Below, piece after piece: positions 24,601 to 37,500 of a stretch of DNA of 64,000 nucleotides. Both the position numbers and the translations under genes were made by a program. Every line of letters starts with the position of its first letter. Within the stretch, counting starts at the first letter, position 1. Source of the DNA: Rostratula benghalensis (taxonomy: Eukaryota; Chordata; Aves; Charadriiformes; Rostratulidae); contig VXAI01000163.1 in NCBI GenBank assembly GCA_013399305.1, positions 126,922 to 190,921 of the forward strand, written 5' to 3'. Under the pieces are notes generated by a model. The model was not told the DNA's origin and made no database searches. It was given only the letters and a program-made list of their open reading frames with translations.

Positions 24601-27600
24601 GTTGCTTGGATTACATAATTTTGCAAATTTTGGAAAGACTCACGTCTTAGAGTGACCGCAGGCTTTGCACTGGTTACCTGTAGATGGTGTCTCCATGGAT
24701 GGGAGCGACCAGATCTCTCACCCTGGAGTTCCTTTCTGGTGCAAATAGACGTGGAGACACAGGTGATGACTGAATCTCAATTTTCACTATTGCAAACTTG
24801 CTGGCAGTAGCAACCAAGCCAGCATTTTGTTGAAATGGGCAACAGATACCACTGGTACGGGCAGAAAGTAGTACCCCGGAAACTTAAGGGGATGTGGAAG
24901 AGAAAATCCAGTTTAAAGGACTCCTTTGTACGCCCGTTTTCTTGTTGTGGTGCCGTTTATTCGCTTGATGTTTCAACGTGGGCCGCAGTGGTTGCAGTGG
25001 TGTGTGAATTCATACTGGCAGAAATGCAATTTAGTTCTACCAGAACTAACACTTATGCTCAAGTGTGCTCCAGGGAGAGCCAACAAGATCTCCTTGTATT
25101 CTGAGGGCAATTTCCCCCCCTTTTTTTTTGCTTATCCAAGTCATGTTTACCCTCGCAGTTGGGGGGTGGGGGAAATTGTTAAATTAAACTTTTGACAGTG
25201 TTGATGTAGGCTTGCTGGTTGGAATTCTGGAGTCCTGTTTTCATGAACTGGCCATCCTCTAGCAGGTTACTATTTGGAGTGAAGGTCTTAGGCTTGTTCT
25301 CAGGAGTGAAAGGGTGAAATATAGCTTGGCTGTTCTTCCTGGGGGTACATGCAAAAAGTGAGATAGATTTCCCAGTTGTCCCGTGAAGAACGATACCTCC
25401 AGCACCAAGTTTTGCATGCTTACCTTGGGCTTGCCCAAAAGTGCCTGTCACATGGTCGATTTTGTTTGAGGTGGAAATTACACCCGTGATAATCATCTGA
25501 TCTGCAGCAGACGCATTTTTTTTTTTTTTAAATGAGGGCAGAACGTGTATCTAAAACCTGTAACTTTCAGACACATTTACCTTAATAAAGGAAGCTGCAC
25601 ACACAAACAAATCATTGCATACAGGCACGTTGTGTGCTAGACGGTTGTGTGTGTCACCTTGTGCAGCACAAGTAAATCAAATGTGCAAGTTGTGTATTGG
25701 CTCTGATGGGAACAAAAGATGGGTGTGCTTAGAACCCGATCCAGGCCAGGGTCAGAAGTAAAACTCAGAGTTAACTGTTTTGTCAACTGTCGTAGTAAGG
25801 AAATAGATAACCCAGGTACGTGGCAGAGGGGAAACTATATTGATATTGGTACAGAGTGATCAGCACAAAGGCAGAAATTGGTGAGGTAGAGCGATGTCTG
25901 TGCCAGAGCCCTCCATGCAACGGGTGCTACCAGCTGATGAAAGGGCAGTCGTAAGGCTCGGTTGTAGGTAGCTGTGTGGGATGGTCGGGCTGAGACAGCA
26001 ATAGGGGAAGGGTCCCACAGAACTGATCTCAGCTTTAGCTGTGCGAGAACAAACCCCTGAGCGGACAAAAGTAAATACGTGATGTTCTGCTGCCCAGATT
26101 GAGATGAGAGGTCTAATACTGAAAGAGATCTGGGAACTGCAAAGCCTAACTGAGCAATAACAAGAACCCCAAACTTTCCCTGTTGCAAGATGTGTTTTGA
26201 TAGAGCATGGCTCTTCAAGAGCTAGCCTTAGTTAGATCAGGCAGCAAGCGGGTCTTTATTCCTATCTACGCAGTGTTTGGTAAAAACCAATACCGGCTCA
26301 TTGCCACTAGTTAGTAGTAGTGATTTTAATGTGATAAAAGTAACTGTCTACAAATACTTACATTGCAGTTTCTCAGGAGAAGTGACAAAAGCATAGTAAG
26401 CAAGTACTAACGCTACTCTTAGTAAGGCAGAGGCATGGATCCCTTCTCTTTAGCTTGCCGGCTCCTTGCTAGGAGCTGGGAAGGTGAAAACCACATTGTA
26501 TACATTGTATACAAAAGGAATTGAGAATTAATCATGAAATGGTGACACTCCAGCAGCTACTTAAGCTACAGTTTCCTATACGGTTTGGAAATCTAACTCC
26601 AGCAGTGCTGTTACTAAAAAGGACAAACATCAGGCAACAGAAAAGCAGGAAACAACAAAGCAAAAATGAAGTTGAAGGAGAAAGAAAAAGGTTGTGAGAG
26701 CAAACAGCGAGCAAATATTGTAGTATGTAACAAGCAGGAAGTTTTGTATAAACGTGCAGATTGCTGGAGATTAGAGAATGTTTGACAAAGATTGTTTTGT
26801 AAAGCTCTTCCCAGTTGAGATGCTTAGGTATAAGGACAGCCTCTCAACCCAGGATTTTATTAGAAATAGATTAGTATGAATACATATATATTATACATTC
26901 AGTTGTGTGTATTGTTCATTGTGTAGGTTTTATAGTACTTATGCTTTACTTGGGAGTTATGGAGTAATAAACTGAAAATAGATTTTTGTACCGATGTGCA
27001 ACTAAATCTTGCACGGTGATAATTTAATACTTGGTTTGTAGCTAACACAGCATGTGCTTTTATCTGGAGTAGTAACAATTACCAGATTTAATACGGACGG
27101 GTATTACTGGCATGAGCTTTGCTTTGGAAAGAAAAGACCACCTTTGTGTAGTAGTTGTTTTCTTCCTAAACATGTCCTTTTCTACAAGCTGAAGGAATGC
27201 TGCCAGGATATTCTATTTCAAAAGATGTTTATGAAGTATTTTTAGCTAACGTAAAGTGTAGTGTTACAATTTTAAAGAATGGAATTTGCTTAAAATATTC
27301 CACTAAAAATAAAATTCCAGTTTAGAAAAATTTCAAAAAATATATCTTGCATTGGTTGCAAGGAAGTGTTTTCCAGCCTTGTCTGAATTTGTATACTTGG
27401 GATAGTTCTGTAGTAGAGTTTTAGTCTCTGGCTGGAATTCGCTGTCTTGGACCTGAACAGTCAGTTCAGTAGAAGAAAAGTGTACTAAACAGAGGTGAGG
27501 CTTCCTCAGGCTGAGGCTTTTTTGGACTTCATGTCATAGGTAGGGGTTTAAAGGCCCTCAAAAGCAGTAGAAGGAAAATATTATTTTGTTGAGAGAAGGG

Positions 27601-30596
27601 GAACTACTATTTACTTTGAGGGGAATTAATTCTTAAATTTAAATAGTCTGGATGTTTCTGGCTGCTGTTGGCTGTTTCCATGATGTTTAGGTATGTTGAG
27701 TTCTTCCTTCATCCTTTTCCTTCTTGCAGAGTTTTTTCTGTTTGTGTTATTTGCAAATCTTATGTAGCGGATACCCTTTTGGTGAGGACAGAGCAAGCAG
27801 TTTATTTTGAGGCTGCAAACAGGATTTTTGTTGTTCTTTTTGCCACGTGTGCCAATTTGCTTTCTGTTGCCAAATGCATGCTAAATAGGTCATTCCAGCA
27901 CAAATTGTTGCAGTAACAAGTATAAAGCAAAGCCACACTGGTGGTGTTATGTGTTTATTATGCACAAAATGTCTTTCTGAGTGCTTTTATCACTTCCTTA
28001 CCTGTTCTGCCTGGCTCTGGAGTGGTGCATAAGTGAGTACAACAGGCTGCTACACTTGATCTGATGCAACCTCCTTTTTTGGCAGCAGCTTCACACTTAT
28101 ATTGGATTAAGTGTAATGTGAAACCGTACCCAAAATAATTGGTTTTATGCTTTTAGAGGTTTTCATGGGGATGTAAGAGGTTATTAAGATGCATACACTC
28201 CTTCACAAGGAAACAGTTTTAAGTTACTGCCCATGTTTCAAAATGTTTTCTTTTTCCTTTGCTGGCCCACCTTTGAAACTGGTCATCTTGACACAAACCT
28301 GGAGCAAAGGCCGCTTAAAAGCATGGCTTTTCTTTCCTAAGCGTGGTGTCCTGTCCTATTGTGCTGTAGCTACTGAGTGGCTTCTTTCTTGCTCAGGGCT
28401 TACTCTGTGCACCCTCAGGCACTGAAGTAGAAGCCTGTGGAGCACATGCCTGTCCAGGCAAAGAGCAGTGGTTGTTGCAGAAACCTAAAGCATGCTGCAG
28501 TTACAAAAGGATGTAAAAGCAGGTGTAGTACAGGAAACATCAAGAGAGGTGTGAGAGGAGAAGTGTCTCAGACACATCTGACCATGCAGCAAGAAGTTTC
28601 CAGAGCCCCACCAGGAAGTGGCAAAAGTTCATGGTTGTAGCCTGAAACTAGGGTGGAGGGAAGGTCTGGCATTTTCACTGTCCTCACTGAAATAAAGGGC
28701 TCCACAGCAGCACAGTGGGTCGTGAAGAGCCGGTGATGCTGCCAGGCGGTGTGCCATGCAAGCAAAACAAGTGGGGAATTGTTTGTACTGGGAAAGGACA
28801 GCAAGCAGAGAATGTATTTTCAGAGATGGAAACTTCAATAGCTTCAAGTTATTCACTAATCCTTTTTCAATGCTCTAGGGACCAATAATAGGGATGTTGC
28901 AGGCAGCCTGGACTGACCCTTGCTGCAAAGGGTTAATTTTGACCCATGCAACAGGCTTAACCTTTACTTTTTGGGGTGGTGATACTCGTGGAGTCCTCCT
29001 CGCTGCTTATCTTTGACCACATGAGTTTTGAGCAGGTAGTTGCAGACATGCGGTGGGTGAAAAGTGTATGTTTTTAACAGCCAAGCTGAGAAGGCACATC
29101 GATGAGGAAAAAATCTCTGTGCAGATGAGAGCAGCAGGCAGGGTTGCTTGCTAACCTTTATAATCTGGTTTTTGGCGAGAGAGTGTACGTTTTGTGCAGA
29201 ACAGAAGCCAACACAAAGCATTTTTCTCTGGCCACATGTGTGGTTTTGGTGATAGAAATGTAGTTGGTTGAAATTAAAATCCCATTCATCCTGTGTAGGA
29301 GTCCTCTGTCTGCCTGAAGGAATGGAATTTTGCAAGGCAATCGGAGTAATTTGGGGAAAATACAGACAGATCTATACAACACCTTCATTCTGGGAAGATA
29401 ATTGCTCATAGATATGAGGAAATGTATATGTTCAATCATCTTTTAGTTCCAGTTCAGGAATTATAAGGACCTTGATAAAGAAAAAAAAAAACCAAACCAA
29501 CAACAAAACCCCACAAACCATCATGCTATATTTGCCATTAAGAAGATGAAAATAAGCAGTAAGAATAGCTGGTGTTTTTTGTTGCTGTTGGGGGAGGTAG
29601 GAGTTGGATGGTGAGGACATGGATGATTTAATGCAGATTTTAGGGAGAGAAAATTGCTATGCTACTTTTGTTCTCTGTTGTCATTAGGGCACACATATAT
29701 ATTTATACAAACACTGCTGGGATTTTCTAAACCATTTTTTTTTCTATTTCAGTCACAAAATTGTGGAATTTTAAAATACAGTAACAAACCTCTTCTTACC
29801 CAACTATTTAAGTTTAATAGTCATGAAAAAGAAGAGGTTTGTGAATTGTGTGTTTCATCCACACTGAACGATAACTATGCTTTCCTTAAGTCACAGCAGT
29901 CAAGCCTGCTGTGGAGTGACAAGACCTGACTTCGCCTTCAGTGTTATTGATTCGTGTTTCAGTTTGACATTATGTAAATACTCTGCTATTAGGGAAGAAA
30001 ATGACATAAAATTGCATCCTTTCTCAATGAGATTTTAAGTTCTTTCAGTAGCTTCTCTCCTTTTTGAAGCCATAATAAAGATCATAATTAGAATCCCAGT
30101 TGCTTAAGTGAGAAATTAGCATGTTCTTAAATGCTGAGCAGAGTCAGGTTCCCAGCGAGACCCCCCTCCGGGCATCTGTCCTGCCCCAAAGCGCTTTCCC
30201 TAATACCAATTTGCGTTCTAGATGTATTAAAGGAAATCATATTCATTGCTGCCTAGCAGTTAATCAGAGCCTGCAGATAGGCTCAAAATAATTTGCAGCC
30301 TGACTGCCAAAACCACCTGCATCCGTTCATTTCCTACAGCTGTACCCAGGCACCATCTAAAACTTAGCAGAGGGTATCAGTCCGTAGCCCAGTACCAGGA
30401 CTGTGACAAATTCACTCCATGCATGCAATTTTGTCACAAATACTACTTAACCCCACCTCCAGACCTCCTTCCTTACTGTCTTCTAGGCTGTGGCCAAGGG
30501 AGCAAATACCTAATGGCTTTTACCTGATATGCATCAAAAATATATTTCCCTAAAGGTTTTGATAGAACTGGGCGATAACATAGATACCATATCTAT

Positions 30597-30690
30597 TTTT
30601 ATATATATATATATATAAAGCTATATGTATATATTATTTTAATTATATATTATATGTTATTAATTACATACTATATATATATTATATTAC
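30597..30690. repeat. AT-rich, partly palindromic simple repeat
   Basis: This is a stretch of TA dinucleotides and near-palindromic TATATATTA words with almost no G or C. It lies about 490 bp upstream of coding exon A. It is a simple repeat that can extrude hairpins and is likely to vary in length. Confidence 0.85.
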
Positions 30691-31023
30691 CATGTAAATA
30701 AGATTCTAGCAGATTGGAATAAACTAAAACTTTAATGTGGCAAAACCAAACCTAATTTGTAAATTATTCAAAAACAAGAAGCAAAAAACCCCCTAACACT
30801 TAAAAAATAATAAAAAACCCGACATTTTTATGGTGCAAAATACAGATTTAGTTTCCAAATAAGTGAATAGTAAGCTGTAATTATATGATGTGCAAGAAAA
30901 TAATCAGAACATATGAAACAGTACTCACAGATTTTATAGTCAAGATGTTATCTTTCTGGTTTTCCAAGTTGTTGCAGAAGATACCAAAGGGTAAAGGAAA
31001 TAAAATGTTGCTTTTGCAGTTGA

Positions 31024-31371
<348 letters not shown>

Positions 31372-32591
31372 TAAGGGGATGGTCTCATTCCAAGAAGGAG
31401 CTGTAGCACGTAGCACCGCACACCGAGTAGTAGCTTGAGAAATGTACAGGTGCTACACTTGAGTATATTGTGTGCGCTTCAGCTCTCAGCAATTTGACTG
31501 CATCTGCAGCAGGAGCATTTGAGTTCATGGTTGTAAAGGCTATGAAATGAGGCTGGTAATAGTGCAAAATGAGATTTCTTTTATGCTTAGCACTCTGTTA
31601 TCCTTGAATGGGTTTTTGTCTGGCTCTCTTAAGTCCTCCCCATCCTCCTTTGTTTTGTCTGAAGAAGTGCTTAACTTGCCTAAGTACTTGTTCTTGCAAG
31701 AGGAGAAATCTGGCTGGAAATTCCCCTTGTCTACCTACTCACTGTCCATTATTGTTCAATCTGAGCGAGGCTTTTCATCTGAGGGTTGGTGGAGGGATTG
31801 CTTGTTGTTCTTAGCTGCCAGAGAAGCCAGATTGTTCCTGTGGTTATAATTAAAATGGGTGAGCTCCTCCACTCAGCAGCCCAAGTGCAGACAAGACATC
31901 TGAAGTCGTACAGCGAGGTACCCGAATTGTCTCACAGTCACAGGTGCCTGAGCCTGGCTGGGCTGCATGGTGTGTGTCTGTGAACCTGACTGTCAGATTC
32001 GGGGACCTTAGCATGATATACAGCTGACTGTCCAGACTAAGCTAAAGAAGGAGGAGGTCTTACCTAGGTGGTCATTTTTTCCTGAGACTTCTCATAGCCC
32101 TGTGCCCCAAATCATGTACTGAAATAGCATCTTTCAGTTTATTCTCCCAAGTGTTGTATAAGCTCTCCTGGTTTGTTTCTTTTTTGGCAAGTGACCCCCT
32201 GGCCCCCTTAGCTGGTCACTGCTCCATCCTTGATTTGTTGGAATGATGCCTTTTGCTGTTGTTTTGTCCTATTACCTGCTGGAAGGGTGTGCATTTGTTA
32301 CAGATAGGACTTGTCTGCAGAAGTCCTAGCTAGCAGAGCGAATCCGTGTGTTTGAGTTCCCCTTTCCAGTTCTGAGTGTTGCATCTGCAATCCTAGTAGC
32401 CAATGGTAGTCAATGCTACCTGTAGCTTCCCGCTGAGGCTTTCTCACCTCGATGCAGCATGGTTTGATTTCTCTCTTTCTTCTCTTCAGCGAGATTTTAG
32501 GCTAGTGGTAGCTTTGGACTGGTTGCCAATACATCTGTCTTTACTCTGGTCCAATATGGAGCCTCCGTCCTGTTGGAGCTTCTGGTAAAGT

Positions 32592-32616
32592 GGGTGGGTA
32601 GAGGGGAGGGAGGGGG
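32592..32616 (+). other. G-quadruplex motif, five G-runs
   Basis: G-runs lie at 32592-32594, 32596-32598, 32603-32606, 32608-32610 and 32612-32616, with loops of 1, 4, 1 and 1 bases. This satisfies the canonical G3+N1-7 rule with one spare run. It lies on the coding strand, so it would also be present in the JARID2 pre-mRNA, about 1.2 kb after exon A. Confidence 0.85.
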
Positions 32617-34108
32617 TTGATTTGCTAGCTTTTGTGTGTGTTTAAAGGGTTGAGAGGAGCAGAATCTAATGGAGTTTAAAGTGGCATCACAGTCCTCTGA
32701 AATTTAATCTGTGGAAATGTATTTCTAATTTAGTCTGCTGTGAGGTTGATCAGTCTGTTGGCAGCATGTCACTGCTGTGATCTGGGCCAACTGCCACAGT
32801 TGTTGGTGGGAAAATTCAGATGGGGGGGGTGTATGTGTGTGAGCACACATGGCTGCATTCACACACTTGTTTCCACTGCTTGCTAACTAAGCATGTGTTA
32901 TTTATAGCTTTGAAGGCACTTGCACTTAAAGAAAGGCAACCTGTGTGGGGATGTGACTTATCTCCATTTTTATTTCCTGCTGTCTCTTGGCTTTCTGTTT
33001 TAACAATGCAAGTGGGAAGCGTGGGTACTTTTGTCCTATTCCAGTGCTTCATTCAGAAGGTTTGATTATTTTTTTTTTTTTGTTTAATTTTAATCAGTGG
33101 CTGTTTAGCTCTTGCACCTGTAATTTTCTTCTTTGTTATTCATCTCTAGAATAATTGATGTTTTGTACTGTCAATTAAGAACTTGCAATTCATTCCTAAT
33201 TTCTTCAGTATGCAGGAGTACTCATATATTTCAGACAACACGTGCGTTCAGATGGCAAGATCCCAATTACAATGATATTAAAAACCACAAGGGAAAATCT
33301 GCTCTGAGTTGCCACGCTCTGCATGTTCTTGGTCTGCTTAGGCTGAAGAAAAGCAGAAAGGGGAAGGTGTCAGCTCTCTGTTTTAGCACTTCCACAAGCA
33401 TATTGTCTCACCACCTCTTTCTAAAGCCTGAAAATAGACATTAAAAGTGGGTGGGCGGAATCTTCTTTAACATCTGTTACCTGGATGCATTTTTGTGGAG
33501 GAGTGGGAGGGCAGCTGTGACCTGGAGGGAGAGGGAGTGGAGCTGTTGACATTGCTATTATCATGGTTCTGGCTTTGGTGTCTGAACTGCTGTGTCCTTC
33601 AGGAGGCCCTGGTTGCTTGAGAACTGTGCCAATTTGATCCCTTGGGTGGTTTAGCTCCAGGTGGTGTCTCTCTCGACCTGCCCATTAGAAAAAAGGAGGT
33701 GGAAAGTGGTTCTTCATATGCTTGCAGGGAGTACATGGAGCAGCCTACTGGTATGTCCAGCTCCAGAAAGGTCCTGCATCTGTTTGGTCCTCCTCTTCTG
33801 ATGGTAACCCGTGAGCCTGGAGAGGGAAGAGCCAGCAGCTTACTTAAACCCTGCTTAGGGAAGACTTGTGGTTTTTTTGGAAGGGGTTTGTTTTGGTTTT
33901 TAACCTCTGTGCTAGCATTGAGGGATTCAGAATTGCTTGCGTGGTGGGATATGTGTTTTTTCTGATTTCTGTCCAGTCCTGGTAGTTTGCACTTCGATAA
34001 TGAAATGAGACCCACAACTACATGGAAATAAGAGTCCAGCACTTTCAAAGTTGTTTAGCAGTAAGCATAGTAGTGATACGATCCAGGACAGTAAATCCCT
34101 ATGTTTGA

Positions 34109-34131
34109 GGGGGAGGGGGGGAAATTGTGGG
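34109..34131 (+). other. Possible G-quadruplex motif
   Basis: G5 at 34109-34113, G7 at 34115-34121 and G3 at 34129-34131. Splitting the G7 into GGG-G-GGG gives four runs with loops of 1, 1 and 7. This is weaker than the other two motifs because it depends on that split and on a long last loop. Confidence 0.5.
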
Positions 34132-34540
34132 TTTTTTTGTTTAGTTTTGTTTCCTTTTGTTTTTCTTTGAAATTATTTTGGAGTGGGGACTAGTCCTTCT
34201 AAATGCTCTGATGATACCGTTCCTTCATTCATGGCCAAAGATTCTCTCTGGCAAAGGGGTCTTCTCCCAGATCAGTGTGAAAACATCGCTGTGATCATGT
34301 CTCTGTCCGTGTCCTACTGCAGCCAATGCAGTGTCAGAAGAATGGTGTAAATTTGCAGCAGTGTGCACTTTCGTTTTCTATTTCTAAACAGAGTAATTTA
34401 AAAATCCCAGTCACTGGTTGGAAGTTCACTCTTCAGTACTCTGGGGGATTTATTTTAAGCAGCGGCAGCTGAATTCTGTGAGTGATGGAGCAGTACTATC
34501 ATGTGATGATGTGGAGGAAAGACCCTTCACTTGTGTAAGG

Positions 34541-34589
34541 TCCTATTTTTAGGAAAAGGGGTCCTATATTTAGGAAAAGGAGTCCTATA
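34541..34589. repeat. 21-bp tandem repeat, about 2.3 copies
   Basis: The unit begins TCCTAT and contains TTTAGGAAAAGG. Copy 1 is 34541-34561, copy 2 is 34562-34582 with a few changes, and a partial third copy (TCCTATA) ends at 34589. It is a recent local duplication in the intron. Confidence 0.85.
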
Positions 34590-37500
34590 CGCCTGGCCTT
34601 TTCCCATGTTTCAGAAAATATAACAATTCAAATAACTTTTATGTAGTTATTTTAAGCATCTTTTAATTTCAAAGGGAGATAATTTAACCAAGATGACCTG
34701 CTCAGTTTCATTATGCAGAATACTAGGGGGTTTAGGTGTATATTTAATTAGGTTGGTTTTTTGAACCCTTGATTTGATAATACAGTGTACTAATTACTTC
34801 TTCAAAGGTAAGCAGGGCAGAATTAAAAAGCTGTAACAGTTGATGAATATTTGAGCACCCTGAAATACGTCTCACTGACCAGATTTGACAAGGCTCCCCT
34901 GCTTTATATTATTTTAATTTTTTTAAAAACAAGATTTTTTTAAAAAAAATGTGACCTAGAATTTCAAACACAAGAAGGAAGGGAATAGCACAGATATGTC
35001 TGAAGTGTTTGTCTGCAGCATTCTTATCTTTAAATAGCTTCTTTGAAGGAGCCTGCACACCCTTTGCCAGAAGCATAATTAGTATGGCTCAGTACCGTGC
35101 ATAGATGCAAGTGTGTCATCTCCATGCAGCTGTACAATTGCTTTCACTGTTTCTGAGTTTTCTGCCTCTGATAAATTTTTTCTTACTAGCTTCTGCTACA
35201 GTGCATTTAAGTTACCTTTACTCTCCATAATTATTTATAGGTTAAAAATATTGCGAGTGGAATAATACAGGGCTAAAGGGGGAAGAAGAAACAACTCCCT
35301 GTGAGCAATGGATCTTTGGCAAAAGGTGATAACAGGAAGGCTTTGATTAGGAGGCTACATTTTAAGAAGTTTTCCCATGATCAATTTTCTAATTAAGCTG
35401 GGCCTTTGGGAGTTACGTGCTAGAGAGTTTCAGGGATTCCTAAATGAAGATAGTTTAATTGAGATCTCACAAATGGAGTTTTCAGGCTGTTCCAACAACT
35501 GTTCTGCAAAACGTGTGGCTGTTCCCTTTGAGTACTGCAATGACTTAACAATATGATGATTTCTTACAACTGGGCAAAACCAAAATAGCAAATGTCACTA
35601 TAGCACATTTGTCCAAACTTAAGTAACTTCAAAATCTTGGTGCCGAGGTCCTCTCGCAGTTTGTTCTTAGAGGGGCTTCTCGTTTTAAACACCTTGTTTA
35701 GTTGAAAGGCTTTGGGGCCTGTGATCTCAGTCTTCTCTCTTGTGTGTCAATAGGAGGTATGGGGTTGTCTGTGCCGGTAGATACCTACAGAGATTTGCCA
35801 TTACTACAGGAGGGGCCCCAAAACCGAAGTCTTAGGACCTCTTAATTTTGGGCATGTTAGAAAATGACCATTAATTAACTCTTAACAAGGCAGAAGGTAT
35901 GCTTGCCTGGTAATTCAGTGTCAGTAGGTACACTGGCCTTTATGAGAGCTGGCGACTGCATCACATTCTTGAAGTCCCAGCCTTCCAAGAGAGCAAGTTG
36001 CCACCATAGAGACATGGTCACCACATCACAGTAAGCTCGTTAAATAGCACAGCAACTTCATGAGGCTGGAACCAGAGCACTGAAATGCTGACACTGTCCA
36101 AAAATGTGGGCTGCTTTGCAGTCTAGGTTAGTTTTTATGATTTCAAAATAATACTAAAATGTTATGATAATTTGCTTAGAATACTGGAGGAAAACTTTTT
36201 ATCAATTTTGTCGTTAAATTATTTGATGTTTGAGACTGAAATTTTAGGACTAATTGAAAACACAAGAATAAACTTCCAGGGTGTAGAATCTGAATTACAC
36301 AAACCATTTAATAAAAATAAGTTTGCATTTAGCAACTGTAATTCACAAGTTGAAGTTCTTTTTTTAAAAAAATTTAGGAATAACATTGAAGTGTAAAAGA
36401 AGAGGTCTATCTGTCTCGTACGTGAAACCATTTAGTCCACCTGTGGAATATGCTACCCTGGGCTGGTAACTCACTCCAACTGGTTTAGAAGAGTAATTTA
36501 ATGAGTGTTGGCAGGGAGAAGTGGATATGCGGGCTCACAGTGAAAAGCACGTGTATGAAGTATGGAGAGAGTGTGGCAACTGATACTGTGGCATTATTCC
36601 TTCTCAGGGCATGGGAGTGCTGCTGGAGGGCCATTCTTCCAGGCACACAGTGGATGGTACATCTTCACATCAGTTTGTGCCTACTAAGAGATTTAAGAGG
36701 TTGCAAGAGCTGCTCAATGCAAGAGAAGAGTTGTGTGCATGTAGTACTGCAGCTGAATCAAAGTTTTACCCTAATCTTCCCATTTTGGGCCCCCTTTCTG
36801 ATGTTAATGATTCTAATATCTACCCCTGCAAAAAGCCACAGGATGAAATTAGCTCATTGAAATGGTAAACTAATCCTGTGGGTCAGCCTTTAGTATTTGC
36901 CACAGATTCTCCCTGAGTCCCTCTGTGAGCTACCTAAATTTTCTGTAAATTGAGGAGAAATATTTAACTCTGTATGTTGAAATTGACGTAACTGGACATG
37001 GATTATGGATGAGCTACCGGAATAAAATCCAAGCACTGTGATGGCAGCAGCAAGTGCTTCAGTGTCCAGCAACCAGGTGGGCAACCTGAAGTATTCTGAC
37101 CAAGGCAATTCCTGCTCTCCCTTCTAACCTGAAACCTATGAGCCTGCTCCTGTAACCTATGAACCTACTGCAAGTTCAGTGCTACCTGAAAGGCTTATTT
37201 TGTGCTAGGAATGGGACTCAGGAGCTCTTGGGTTTGAACCACAGCCTGGTAGCTTTCTGGGAATGACATCGTGGTGGCTTGGGATTTGCAGACTTGCCTT
37301 GTTCACGGTGGAGAGGAACAAGAAGTCAGGGTTGAAGTGTATGTGGGAAGGGTTGGTTTTGAGGTTTGCCAGGTTAGTGGAGGTAAATTGCTTTGAGATT
37401 GTCAGATATGAATTGCAGATGTGAGAATCACTGTACTTGTGTTTTTTAAATATTCAGTAGTCTGTTTCTGTGGTGTGTGTTTTGTTGACTTTGAAAAGTG

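Noticed and set aside
33599..34048. 149-aa - strand frame and an overlapping + strand frame
   Set aside because: No recognisable family. Overlapping open frames on opposite strands suggest low stop density by chance.
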